Assembly: GCA_020638975.1 (NCBI GenBank)
Contig: JACKHN010000010.1
Location: 1 to 64,000 of the forward strand
DNA: 64,000 nucleotides
Direction of reading: 5' to 3'
From: Planctomycetaceae bacterium
GTDB lineage: Bacteria > Planctomycetota > Planctomycetia > Pirellulales > Pirellulaceae
The notes under the pieces are model-generated. The model had not been told where the DNA came from. It did not search any database and was given only the letters and a program-made list of their open reading frames with translations. Below, one piece after another: positions 43,373-51,946 of the stretch. Both the position numbers and the translations under genes were made by a program. Each line of letters opens with the position of its first letter. Position 1 is the first letter of the stretch.

Positions 43373-44163
43373 CACGCACCTCCATCGGTCGGCGGTGGTG
43401 GAGGGGTTGCGGCGGAAGGCTGCGGCTTCGCCGATCGCCGTCGTTTCAGTGGAGCAAAGGCATGCAGCGCGACGTAGGCCGCTTCGGCAACGAGTTGGTC
43501 CACGCGATTGCGAAAGATCGCGAACGCGCCCAGGCACGGAATGGCCACGATCAAGCCACCCACCGTTGTTATGAGCGCTTGGTAAATTCCTTCCGCCAGA
43601 TCACCAGCACCTGCCGAACCCTGCGTATTGGCAACCTGTTGAAACGCAAAGATCATGCCCGTGACAGTGCCGAGCAACCCGACCATCGGAGCGATGTTGC
43701 CGATGACTGACAAGTACTCGATCTTGCGAAACAGCCGAGCCGATTGCTCCGCAGTCGCATCTTCCAATGCCTTCTCGACGGCTGCCCATCCGCCATCTAA
43801 TTCAGCAAGTCCGTTCAAGAGGACGAACGACAGGAAACTCGGCTGTTGGCGACAGGCTTGATCGGCCTCTGCGACTCGCCCAGCGGCGAGCGATTCGCGG
43901 ACTTGATCCCCGAGTCCTTCGGGCATGATCTCGCTGCGGCGCAGCGTCATGATGTGTTCGAAAACGAGATAGGCTGCCGTGAGCGAGAGCGCGAACAGGA
44001 GCAGGACGATCAGGAAGCCAACGAGGCCGCCCGAAAAGATAATACTGAAAAAACCTTGCGGCGAGGATTCAGCGGCTGCTGACGAATCGCCTTGTGCAAA
44101 GACGGTTGCTGTCAGGCACAACGGCACAATCGCAGCGGCGTTCTTGATAAAGATCTGTCGCAA
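43372..44163 (-). CDS. ExbB/TolQ/MotA family proton channel
   Basis: A 263-residue membrane protein. It has an N-terminal signal or helix, a helix at ~43-65 (FFSIIFSGGLVGFLIVLLLF), and two further helices at ~155-175 and ~200-220 containing LSVIGNIAPMVGLLGTVTGM and EGIYQALITTVGGLIVAIPC, the ExbB signature region. It is the motor protein of an ExbBD-type energy transducer. The C-terminus is Pro-rich. Upstream lies a palindrome (44191-44243) and the IS200-like insert. Confidence 0.9.
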   Translation of the reverse strand: MRQIFIKNAAAIVPLCLTATVFAQGDSSAAAESSPQGFFSIIFSGGLVGFLIVLLLFALSLTAAYLVFEHIMTLRRSEIMPEGLGDQVRESLAAGRVAEADQACRQQPSFLSFVLLNGLAELDGGWAAVEKALEDATAEQSARLFRKIEYLSVIGNIAPMVGLLGTVTGMIFAFQQVANTQGSAGAGDLAEGIYQALITTVGGLIVAIPCLGAFAIFRNRVDQLVAEAAYVALHAFAPLKRRRSAKPQPSAATPPPPPTDGGA

Positions 44164-44190
44164 GGTTCCCTCCCGCTAAGTTTCCAAACT

Positions 44191-44243
44191 CGTAGGGTGG
44201 GCTGTGCCCACCGGTATCGTTGGTGGGCACAGCCCACGCTACG
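44191..44243. repeat. 22-bp inverted repeat upstream of exbB
   Basis: Arms 44191-44212 and 44222-44243 match at 21 of 22 positions with a 9-nt spacer. Each arm contains the small hairpin ggtgggc-tgt-gcccacc. Confidence 0.85.
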
Positions 44244-44266
44244 GCTACGTCAATTCCTTCAACACC

Positions 44267-44936
44267 GGGCCAAAGGCCCAACGATTTACCTAGCCCAGCC
44301 CAGCGGGCTGGGTGTACTTCCCAATCGATTATCTAGGGCCAACGGCCCGACCGTTTGTTCACGACATCAATCCCACACGTATCGCTCATCAATCTCAAGT
44401 CCGTGCTTCTTACATAGCCTTCGGTACTCGTCTTTGAATGACAGCTTCGCGTGATGTTCTGCTTGACTCCGAATGTACTGGTCCACTTTATCCGTCAGTG
44501 AATGGCTAACAGAAAACGCACCGTAGCCGGCCTGCCATTTGAACGCTGAATCGCCGCCATCCGCGATCTTCGCCCATTTGGACGTTTCCGTTTTAACATT
44601 CTCGACTAATTGAGCGATTGTAATGGTCCGTGACAGGCCAACCAGTAGATGCACGTGGTCAATGAATCCGCCAACCGAAGCACTCGTGCATTTCGATTCC
44701 TTTACATGGTGGGACAACATTCGGAACATTTGCGATCGAAACGATTCATCTTTGAAAAAGGGAAGTCGATCTTTCGTAGAGAATACGATATGAACCCAGA
44801 GTTGAGCGAGTGACTGCGGCATTTGTAGTAGAATCCGCTGGGCACAAACGTTCAGGCCGTTGGCCCTCTTCGTTCTTTGGTGTTCCTCAACCCAGCCCGT
44901 TGGGCTGGGCTAGATAAACGACCGGGGCTTTGCCCC
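44267..44936 (-). mobile_element. IS200/RAYT-like unit bracketed by mirrored hairpins (boundaries approximate)
   Basis: Around the Y1 transposase gene three short hairpins lie on each side in mirror order. Left: gggcc-aaa-ggccc (44267), cccagccc-agc-gggctggg (44294) and gggcc-aac-ggccc (44336). Right: the matching ggcc-gtt-ggcc core (44855), cccagccc-gtt-gggctggg (44891) and ggggc-ttt-gcccc (44924). IS200/IS605 ends are recognised as hairpins and produce no target duplication, so exact ends cannot be fixed. The unit separates exbB from the upstream TPR gene. Confidence 0.6.
44367..44822 (-). CDS. IS200/IS605-type Y1 transposase (REP-associated-transposase-like)
   Basis: A 151-residue protein, within the normal range for a Y1 enzyme. 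The HUH motif is DHVHLLVGL (His56, His58), and the catalytic tyrosine is Tyr116 in YIRSQAEHH. All key residues are present, so it could nick single-stranded DNA and form a 5'-phosphotyrosine. No TnpB/IscB gene accompanies it. The hairpin-rich flanks and the abundance of similar hairpins in the window fit either an IS200 element or a domesticated REP-associated transposase. Confidence 0.9.
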   Translation of the reverse strand: MPQSLAQLWVHIVFSTKDRLPFFKDESFRSQMFRMLSHHVKESKCTSASVGGFIDHVHLLVGLSRTITIAQLVENVKTETSKWAKIADGGDSAFKWQAGYGAFSVSHSLTDKVDQYIRSQAEHHAKLSFKDEYRRLCKKHGLEIDERYVWD

Positions 44937-44943
44937 TTCTATT

Positions 44944-45984
44944 TCAGTTACCTAGATCGTTGGCGAGTCCCTTTAAGCGTTCTCCGGCTTGGCTGGCAAC
45001 TCTATCGGTCGGATGCTTCGTCAGGATCTCGCGGTACAATCCGATCGCTTCCGCTGCTTGGTCTATTGTTTCGAGTTCTCGTGCGGCCGCCAACAGCGCA
45101 TTGGGCACTAAATCTCGCTGCGATGAATATAGTATCGCGGTTCGCATGAAGCTGATCGCCGCTTGCTCGTGCAATTCGTGGCGACTGAGGGCCAGTCCAA
45201 CGACATAGTATGGCCCGCCACGGATCGCGGAGGGCATCCGTTCGATCCGCTCTTGCCAACGACTTACGTCTTCGGGCTGGGAGGTTGCAACTTGCGTTCG
45301 CCACAGTTGAGCCTCCGCCAGAAAGACGATTCGCGGATCGGGATCACTGACGAACTCCCGCAAAACCTTAATGGCTTCGGCTCGTCTAGCGGTCGTCAGT
45401 GACCAACTGGCCCCAATCAGCCGTGAGGCCGTCGAATCTTTGTCTTGCAACCACGACGTGGCTTGCCGTTCGAGATCAAGCTCCACGGAAGTGGCCGTCC
45501 AGGTCAGCGGAATTGCAGCAAAGTGAGGTGTCTTCGGATCGTCACGATAGAGCGGTAGAAAGGCCTTTACGGCATTACCCGTCTGGCCGAGATCGCGGTA
45601 GCACCAAGTCAATTGCGCGAGAACTCGGCGTTGCGCCCAGCGACGATCTTCGTCGCGCAATGCCTCGCGGTATTTCATTTCAGCGGCAGCGAAGTCTCCC
45701 TCAGCAAACAAAGCGTTCGCCGCTTGATGACTCTCCTTCCAATCGCCCAGCACTTCGACGACCTGCTCGGGAGAGATCTTCTCTTCGCGACCACTCGTAT
45801 GTCGAACGAGCAGGCTTTCACCCGTGAACTCGACGACAGTTCCCGTGACACGACGCTCGCGGCCATCCGGTTCGGAGCGTAGGACGACAGTGTCATTCTG
45901 CGCCTGCGACGATGCCGACAATACGATGACACCCGCTATCGCGACCAAGCTCGCACACAGGCGACTACGGAAGCTTCGAGACAT
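44944..45984 (-). CDS. Exported TPR-repeat protein
   Basis: About 346 residues with a signal peptide (MSRSFRSRLCASLVAIAGVI, cleavage after SSQA). An SH3-like/bacterial beta segment follows (VTGTVVEFTGESLLVRH), then TPR-like helices (AEGDFAAAEMKYREALRDED, AAEAIGLYREILTKHPTDRV). Likely periplasmic. The first ATG of the frame at 45990 is two codons earlier. It overlaps the VWA gene by about 20-26 nt, indicating co-translation. Part of the ExbB/ExbD/TPR/VWA module. Confidence 0.8.
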   Translation of the reverse strand: MSRSFRSRLCASLVAIAGVIVLSASSQAQNDTVVLRSEPDGRERRVTGTVVEFTGESLLVRHTSGREEKISPEQVVEVLGDWKESHQAANALFAEGDFAAAEMKYREALRDEDRRWAQRRVLAQLTWCYRDLGQTGNAVKAFLPLYRDDPKTPHFAAIPLTWTATSVELDLERQATSWLQDKDSTASRLIGASWSLTTARRAEAIKVLREFVSDPDPRIVFLAEAQLWRTQVATSQPEDVSRWQERIERMPSAIRGGPYYVVGLALSRHELHEQAAISFMRTAILYSSQRDLVPNALLAAARELETIDQAAEAIGLYREILTKHPTDRVASQAGERLKGLANDLGN

Positions 45985-46978
45985 CAACATAGACGTGCTT
46001 TCCGTGGTTCTCGCGTGCCAATCGCATCAGAAAGTTCTCGCCCCGTGGACGGGGACCTGAACCGAATTCGATGGCGTTGATTGTAGCTTCCGACCGATTT
46101 CGGCGGCGTATCGTCGATAATTCAGCGGGAGTTAGTTGTGGTTCGGCAGCGTCGGTCAGAAAAAAAACGACATCGGGGCTCATGCCCAAGGCTAAGACTA
46201 ACGCTTCGACATGCCTGGTTCCGCCGAGCGCCGTCATGTGTTCGACAAAGCTCTTGGCCAGAGTCTTGTTCTCGTCACTTGCGAACAGGATGCTTGGCGG
46301 TCGTGAACGATCGGGATGGAAGACGGCGGGCTCTTCGTTATAGAACACGATTTGAAACTGGTGCACGCTTTCCAAGTCGTTCAAACTTGCGGTCAACTGC
46401 GACTTGGCAGCGGCCATCGGTCGGCCTTGGAATCCTTCCATGCTCGCCGAGCGATCGAATACATAGATGAATTTGTTGCCGGTTCCTTCGGCTCCGAACA
46501 CTTGCGTGCGAGTTTGCCCTCCGGTTAGACCGCGAGCACCTTCGCCGCCGGTGGTAAATCCGATCGCTCCGGGCAACACTTGGCCGAGGCCTGTGCTCGA
46601 CGACAGCTCCTCTGACGAGGGAAGCTGCACCGCGAACTCGACAGTAATCTCGGTGTTTGGGCTTGGTTGGCTCGACGAATCCGTAACCGAAGTGGCAGAA
46701 GCCAACGATTCCGCGGCCATGTCTTCCTCGGTGAAATAAGTCGTCTCGGTTTGTGAACGCTGGACCAACGCAATGCCCGCCGTTCGATTGGGTTCGACGG
46801 CGGGTCCTTTGGTTGGAGAGCGAATGAGCAGAGCGGCTAATACGAGCAGGCAGGTATGCAGCGCGACGGACATCAGCCACGCGGGCACGCGTCGCGCGAC
46901 GCGATAATCGCTCGGTATTGCAACGTGCTGATCGCCGACGACTGCCTGGGCAAACATGCGAAAGCTCTGTTGAGACAA
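45965..46978 (-). CDS. Membrane-anchored VWA domain protein
   Basis: A 337-residue protein. An N-terminal membrane helix (VPAWLMSVALHTCLLVLAAL, ~31-50) is followed by a Ser/Thr-rich low-complexity linker and a von Willebrand factor A domain with the MIDAS motif DRSAS (Asp175, Ser177, Ser179). The N-terminal arrangement recalls TonB/TolA-like anchors, so the protein may be the energised periplasmic arm of the ExbBD motor, with the VWA domain as ligand-binding head. First gene of the module; an overlapping TPR gene follows. Confidence 0.85.
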   Translation of the reverse strand: MSQQSFRMFAQAVVGDQHVAIPSDYRVARRVPAWLMSVALHTCLLVLAALLIRSPTKGPAVEPNRTAGIALVQRSQTETTYFTEEDMAAESLASATSVTDSSSQPSPNTEITVEFAVQLPSSEELSSSTGLGQVLPGAIGFTTGGEGARGLTGGQTRTQVFGAEGTGNKFIYVFDRSASMEGFQGRPMAAAKSQLTASLNDLESVHQFQIVFYNEEPAVFHPDRSRPPSILFASDENKTLAKSFVEHMTALGGTRHVEALVLALGMSPDVVFFLTDAAEPQLTPAELSTIRRRNRSEATINAIEFGSGPRPRGENFLMRLARENHGKHVYVDVSKLP

Positions 46979-47049
46979 GGAATTAGGCCAAGCCGCGAGA
47001 GATTCTAGGAGTGACGCCTCAATGCGTCAACGCGACGGGTCAACGCGAC

Positions 47050-47123
47050 GGGGTCGGGAGTCTTTTTCGGATGAGCCGTATCTCAATGCCAATCGTATCT
47101 CGCCGAAAAAGACTCCCGACCCC
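47050..47123. repeat. 74-bp palindromic repeat, copy 4
   Basis: Arms 47050-47070 and 47103-47123 are identical to those of copies 1 and 2, with a 32-nt loop. It lies between the divergent VWA and def genes, upstream of the def start. Confidence 0.92.
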
Positions 47124-47180
47124 CTCATGCGTTCTAAGCTGAAACGTATAATGCGGGATTACCAATGTTGGAGAATACTC

Positions 47181-47759
47181 TTGGAAATCATCACCTATCC
47201 CCATCCTACGCTACGGCACAAGTCGAAGCCAATTAAGCGTGTCGATGCTGAACTCCGCGAGGTCGTGCGCGAGATGTTCAAGCTGATGTACGAAGCAAAG
47301 GGCGTGGGGCTGGCCGCAAATCAAGTGGACCTGCCCATCCGGCTGTTCGTTGCCAATTTGGAGGCCGATCCGGACAAGGGCGAAGAAATGGTCTTCATCA
47401 ATCCCGTCGTCAGCATGCCGAAGGGAACCGAAGAGAACGAGGAAGGCTGCCTGAGCCTGCCTGGGTTGTACGGCAATGTTGTCCGTCCGAAGAAGGTGCG
47501 GATCAACGCCTACAACATGCAAGGCGAAGAGATCAACGCTGATGTCGAGGGATTGTTCTCGCGAGTTGTCCAACATGAAACCGATCACTTGGACGGCGTG
47601 TTATTCATCGACCGCATGACGGAGTCGGCGAAGATCGAAGTCGAAGGCGAACTCGATATGTTCGAGACCGAGTTCAACAGTCGTCGCGACACGGGCGGGA
47701 TTCCAGACAATGCCGCGATCGCCGCTCGGTTGAGCGAGTGGGAAGCGAAGTACTGCTAA
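47181..47759 (+). CDS. def: Peptide deformylase
   Basis: About 192 residues from a TTG start at 47181, giving MEIITYPHPTLRHKSKPIKR, the standard N-terminus. GGAG lies 7 nt upstream. The frame upstream of this runs through palindrome copy 4 and is not coding. All three metal motifs are present: GVGLAANQVD (41-50), EGCLSLPG (Cys90) and HETDH (His132, His136). It removes the formyl group from new N-terminal methionines using Fe/Zn. The stop overlaps the fmt start by one base (TAATG). Confidence 0.96.
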   Translation: MEIITYPHPTLRHKSKPIKRVDAELREVVREMFKLMYEAKGVGLAANQVDLPIRLFVANLEADPDKGEEMVFINPVVSMPKGTEENEEGCLSLPGLYGNVVRPKKVRINAYNMQGEEINADVEGLFSRVVQHETDHLDGVLFIDRMTESAKIEVEGELDMFETEFNSRRDTGGIPDNAAIAARLSEWEAKYC

Positions 47760-48721
47760 TGCGAATCATCATGATGGGGACGGGGCCCTTCGCCGTCCCA
47801 ACGTTTGAATCGCTGCTGGAGTCGGAGCACGATGTGGTCGTGCTGGTCACTCGACCGACACCTCCCGTGCGATCACGAGGCAAGGCACCGCGTAACCCGA
47901 TGCGGGAAGTTGCCGAAGCTCGCGGTATCGAAGTACTCAGCCCCGAGAACGTCAACGCGGAAGCCGCACGGAAACAACTCGCTTCACTGCGTCCTGATTT
48001 GTATGTCGTCTGCGACTACGGCCAGATTCTTTCGCCCGAGACGCTGAGCATTCCGCCGCTGGGCGGCATTAACCTGCATGGCTCGCTGCTGCCCAAGTAT
48101 CGCGGCGCAGCGCCCGTTCACTGGGCCATCCTGAACGGCGATCAAGAAACTGGCATCACGGTCATTCATATGACGCCCAAGCTGGACGGCGGGCCAATGC
48201 TTTCGCTACGTTCGACACCAATCGGCAAAAGCGAAACCACGGAAGAGCTCGAACCGCGTTTGTCGCTACTCGGTGTCGAACCGGTTCACGAAGCGATCGC
48301 CATGCTCGCCGCTTGGGACCGTGAATCGCCAATTGGCACGCCGCAAGATCAGTCGCTCGCCTGTCGCGCTCCGCGGCTGAAGAAGTCTGACGGTGCAATC
48401 GATTGGTCCCGCTCAGCCACGCATATCTATAACCAGTTCCGCGCATTAAAACCCTGGCCCGGAACATTCACCGAGTGGAACCGACCGAACGGACAGAGCT
48501 TGCGTTTGTTGTTGGATGACATCGCGGTGACGGATGGCGTCGTGGATGCAGGGACCGAGCCAGGTACAGTACTCGTTTCAGACGGACAATCGTTTGAAGT
48601 TGCGACGGGTGCTGGCATACTGTCACTCGTGAAGGTTCAACCGGCCGGGAAGCGAGCGATGTCGATCGGCGAGTTCCTTCGCGGCTATGCAATCCCCGTG
48701 GGAGAGCGACTCGGGGACTGA
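47759..48721 (+). CDS. fmt: Methionyl-tRNA formyltransferase
   Basis: About 320 residues. The N-terminus is MRIIMMGTGPFAVPTFESLL. The formyl-transfer core is GGINLHGSLLPKYRGAAPVH with Asn/His, then the WAILNGDQETGITVIHMTPK and LDGGPM region. The C-terminal tRNA-binding domain has YNQFRALKPWPGTF. It formylates initiator Met-tRNA using 10-formyl-THF. The pairing with def and a one-base overlap is the classic arrangement. Confidence 0.96.
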   Translation: MRIIMMGTGPFAVPTFESLLESEHDVVVLVTRPTPPVRSRGKAPRNPMREVAEARGIEVLSPENVNAEAARKQLASLRPDLYVVCDYGQILSPETLSIPPLGGINLHGSLLPKYRGAAPVHWAILNGDQETGITVIHMTPKLDGGPMLSLRSTPIGKSETTEELEPRLSLLGVEPVHEAIAMLAAWDRESPIGTPQDQSLACRAPRLKKSDGAIDWSRSATHIYNQFRALKPWPGTFTEWNRPNGQSLRLLLDDIAVTDGVVDAGTEPGTVLVSDGQSFEVATGAGILSLVKVQPAGKRAMSIGEFLRGYAIPVGERLGD

Positions 48722-49176
48722 AGCGCCCTAGCGGTTCTTGCGACCAAGTCGGAGGTCTGCTGTGTCAGGGGCAGGTAGCGTGAAGTCGGTACCCGAGGCA
48801 GAATCGACGATTACCGTTATTCTGCGGCGACGACCCTGGCGTGAGATAGGCGAGCAGCGAGGAAATCCCATCCCGCACTTGTAGCCTTCCAAATGGACGT
48901 GCCAACCACAAAAGCGCCCGGCATATCAGGTGACTACTGGCCTTACTCCCATCCCACGTTGGATCACGATGTCGTCATAAGGACGACAAGAGCAACCTCG
49001 ATACGGTTTCGAGGACTTGGGTGCCGTTGTGCTAAACAGCGACGCAGTAAGAACCTATGTCGCATTCGCAAAGTTTTGGCATGTCGTCTGCGTTTGAGAG
49101 CTGACATCACAGCCAGAAGGACGGCCCGGTGGTCGCCAATCGCTGAGAAACTTTCCATCGCCCGAAGGAGATCGCC
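48722..49176. other. Intergenic region without recognisable genes
   Basis: About 455 bases between fmt and the next plus-strand gene. Open frames on both strands (for example 48964-49701 minus, 48893-49180 plus) lack gene-like composition. A clear ribosome site (GAAGGAGA) for the downstream gene ends the region, so its promoter is likely to be within it. No repeat is evident. Confidence 0.4.
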
Positions 49177-49674
49177 ATGAAACGTATCGCTCTTTGCATA
49201 GCAACCGTCACTGTTTTGGCCGCCTGGACCAACTCCGCCAGCGCTTCGGACCTCACCGAATTCCTGCACAAAGCGTTCGGAACTAACCGTCATGCGTATC
49301 GCCATGCTGAAGAGCGTGCTCACGCACAGCACCACGCCGATCTCGAGCATCGGGCCATCGAGCGGGCGTATATCTCGCAAGCTGCCCACCAGCAACCACT
49401 GAGCCCTTACCAAGACATGCGATTGCACCGCGAACTTGATCGAGCTGCATTCCTCGACAGGCGCGAGCACGACATTGCACACGCGACGCGAGCTTACTCG
49501 CCACACTACAACCAGAGCTATCGCAACGTGCCATCGGGATCGGGAGTTCAGTTCCACTCGACCCAATACCAATATGGGGGCGCGCCGTACGGAACCACTG
49601 CGTATGGGGCCTCTCAATTCCAATCGTACCCTATTCAAAGTCGAGTTGGTTGCTCGCCGTACGATCGGTATTAA
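49177..49674 (+). CDS. Secreted His/Tyr-rich hypothetical protein
   Basis: A 165-residue protein with a clean signal peptide (MKRIALCIATVTVLAAWTNS, cleavage after ASA) and a strong ribosome site. The mature part is rich in His (RHAYRHAEERAHAQHHADLE), then Tyr/Gln/Ser/Gly in the last 50 residues. No domain recognised. The histidine cluster might bind metal. Function unknown; exported. Confidence 0.7.
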   Translation: MKRIALCIATVTVLAAWTNSASASDLTEFLHKAFGTNRHAYRHAEERAHAQHHADLEHRAIERAYISQAAHQQPLSPYQDMRLHRELDRAAFLDRREHDIAHATRAYSPHYNQSYRNVPSGSGVQFHSTQYQYGGAPYGTTAYGASQFQSYPIQSRVGCSPYDRY

Positions 49675-49855
49675 AGGGTCGGTAGCCGTTGCTACATCCA
49701 AGCGACGCTCGCGATCGACTGGCAGTCCCTCCTATCGGGCTCCGTTGTTCGCGGGCGATTTTCTTTTCTTGGCAACTGGGCGCATGTGAGCGATGCGGAG
49801 GTTAAACTGGTCGGTTTCCTGCCTACTGTTGCCCACCTAATGAGGAACTTGCACT

Positions 49856-50650
49856 ATGAAATCGGCGTTTCACTTTGTCTGTTTATGTTTTGCACTGGCC
49901 CCCCTCAGCCAGAACCCTATCGCTGCCGACGAGTATCTAAATGGAATCAAATGGGAGCCACCTGCCATTATTACGGTCGGCGACAACGGTGTGCCTTCGG
50001 ATGCAATCGTGTTGTTCGACGGAACGGATCTATCTTCCTGGGAGAACGCGGACAACTGGGAAGTCGAAGCCGGCGCGATGATCAGCGGTAAGGGCGACGT
50101 CCGCACGAAGGAATCGTTTGGCGACTGTCAGTTGCACATCGAGTGGTCGGCTCCAACGCCACCCAAAGGCAGCGGCCAAGGACGTGGCAACAGTGGCATC
50201 TTCCTGATGAACAACTATGAAATCCAAGTTCTCGATTCCTACGACAACGAAACGTACTTCGATGGTCAAGCCGGCGCGATCTACAAGCAGACTCCTCCAC
50301 AAGTCAACGCGACGCGACCACCGGGCGAGTGGAACGTGTACGACATCATTTGGACGGCTCCGCGATTCAACGAAGACGGCACCTTACAGTCTCCCGCATT
50401 TATTACGGCCCTGCATAACGGCGTGTTGATTCTGAATCACTTCCAGCTCAAAGGGGACACGCCGTTCACTCGTCCTCCGCAGTACAACAAGCACGCCGAT
50501 CGAATGCCGATCCGATTGCAAGATCACGGTAATCCTGTCAGCTTCCGGAACATCTGGATTCGCGAGATCAAGGACGCCCAGGGCGAGCAAGAACGCGAAC
50601 CATTCTTGCGAAACGGAAAGGGTGAAGAGCGACCGATTGAGAGCGAGTAA
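49856..50650 (+). CDS. DUF1080 (3-keto-disaccharide hydrolase) domain secreted protein
   Basis: A 264-residue protein with a signal peptide (MKSAFHFVCLCFALAPLSQN). The DUF1080 lectin-like fold is shown by LFDGTDLSSWENADNWEVEA, DCQLHIEWSAPTPPKGSGQG, GNSGIFLMNNYEIQVLDSYD and GEWNVYDIIWTAPRF. DUF1080 proteins act as beta-sandwich glycoside binders or hydrolases and are highly expanded in Planctomycetes. GAGGAA is upstream of the start. Neighbouring SGNH hydrolase gene suggests a carbohydrate-degrading set. Confidence 0.9.
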   Translation: MKSAFHFVCLCFALAPLSQNPIAADEYLNGIKWEPPAIITVGDNGVPSDAIVLFDGTDLSSWENADNWEVEAGAMISGKGDVRTKESFGDCQLHIEWSAPTPPKGSGQGRGNSGIFLMNNYEIQVLDSYDNETYFDGQAGAIYKQTPPQVNATRPPGEWNVYDIIWTAPRFNEDGTLQSPAFITALHNGVLILNHFQLKGDTPFTRPPQYNKHADRMPIRLQDHGNPVSFRNIWIREIKDAQGEQEREPFLRNGKGEERPIESE

Positions 50651-50734
50651 TCGCGTTTAACTGAATCGTAACATGAGCCGGTTGCGCGCAAATGGACTCA
50701 GCCGGCTCTCGCTCGCTCCAGGAGATGTGAACGC

Positions 50735-51889
50735 ATGAAGTATAAGACTTGGTTGATTGGCCGTAGTTGGTTGACGTGCCTTGGCTGGCTTGTCGCGGCA
50801 TCGGGCACTGCAGAAGAACTTCAGCTCACGTTGCCGCCGGTTGTCTACGCGGTCCCCAACCTTGAGTCGGCCATCTACTTCGACAATATCGTCCTGACAC
50901 AGTCGCCGGGGGCCTATCGATTCGATGTGACTTGCGATCTTGGCACACAAGAGGCGACACGTTGGACCGTGACGCCAAGAGCGGATTCACGTGGAGACCA
51001 TCCAGTTACAGTGCGAGTGCAAGATGTTGATGGCAAAGTCCTCGGAGCGGAGAAGGCGATCTTGCGCGTCGCAGCACGGGAGTCCGCAAAGGATGAAGAG
51101 GTACGTCTGTTGATTGTTGGGGACAGCCTCACTCACGCAAGCGTGTATCCCAATGAGCTCTACAGGCTGCTTTCGCAACCAGGCAATCCAAAGGTGACGC
51201 TGCTGGGCACTCACCAGCCCAGTGGTGCTGCGGAAGGTGTGACGCATGAGGGTTACGGAGGTTGGACGTGGCAACGGTTCGTCAGCCAGTACGAACCGAA
51301 TCCCGATGGAACGTATCGCAAGCGAAGTAGCCCATTCGTTTATCTTGGCGAGAATGAAAAACCGTTGCTGGATGTATCACGCTATTTCCAAGAGGAGTGT
51401 GGCGGTGAGCCGCCCGATATCGTCACGTTTCTGCTCGGAATCAATGACTGCTTCAGTGCGGACCCCGACGACTCGGACGCAATCGACGCCAGAATCGACA
51501 CCGTATTCCAGCATGCCGATCTCTTGCTAACGGCATTCTCGCTGGCTGCACCAGAGGCAAAGCTCGCGGTATGCCTGACGCCGCCACCTAACTCGCGGCA
51601 AGAAGCGTTTGAAGCCAATTACCAGGATCGCTATACCCGTTGGGGTTGGAAGCGAATTCAACATCGGCTCGTGCAAAGGCAACTTGAGCACTATGGCAAT
51701 CGAGAAGCGGAGCACATCTTCGTCGTTCCGACCGAGCTGAATCTTGATCCGGTCGGCGGCTATCCGGTGAACAACGGAGTGCATCCGAACGAATCGGGAT
51801 ACCGCCAGCTCGCGGCGAATATTTACGCATGGCTCAAGTCGGAGGCGTTTCCACAGGGGGAGTTAAGTGAGGGCGGTCTCGACGGGTAA
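50735..51889 (+). CDS. Secreted SGNH/GDSL-family hydrolase
   Basis: A 384-residue protein. A signal peptide (MKYKTWLIGRSWLTCLGWLV) is followed by a beta-rich N-terminal module, then the SGNH domain from ~120. Block I is LLIVGDSLTH (Ser131), the GxND block is FLLGINDCF, and the catalytic Asp/His are in NNGVHPNESGYRQLA. Likely an esterase that removes acetyl or other acyl groups from polysaccharides, outside the cytoplasm. Same direction as the DUF1080 gene, 84-nt gap, AGGAG before the start. Confidence 0.9.
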   Translation: MKYKTWLIGRSWLTCLGWLVAASGTAEELQLTLPPVVYAVPNLESAIYFDNIVLTQSPGAYRFDVTCDLGTQEATRWTVTPRADSRGDHPVTVRVQDVDGKVLGAEKAILRVAARESAKDEEVRLLIVGDSLTHASVYPNELYRLLSQPGNPKVTLLGTHQPSGAAEGVTHEGYGGWTWQRFVSQYEPNPDGTYRKRSSPFVYLGENEKPLLDVSRYFQEECGGEPPDIVTFLLGINDCFSADPDDSDAIDARIDTVFQHADLLLTAFSLAAPEAKLAVCLTPPPNSRQEAFEANYQDRYTRWGWKRIQHRLVQRQLEHYGNREAEHIFVVPTELNLDPVGGYPVNNGVHPNESGYRQLAANIYAWLKSEAFPQGELSEGGLDG

Positions 51890-51946
51890 ACGATTGACGA
51901 CCCTGCCCGCAAAGCGTTTTTCGAATCGAATGACCGTGAGCAACTC

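Noticed and set aside
48964..49701. A 245-codon minus-strand frame
   Set aside because: It overlaps the secreted His/Tyr-rich gene, which has a signal peptide and strong ribosome site; the minus frame has no recognisable content.
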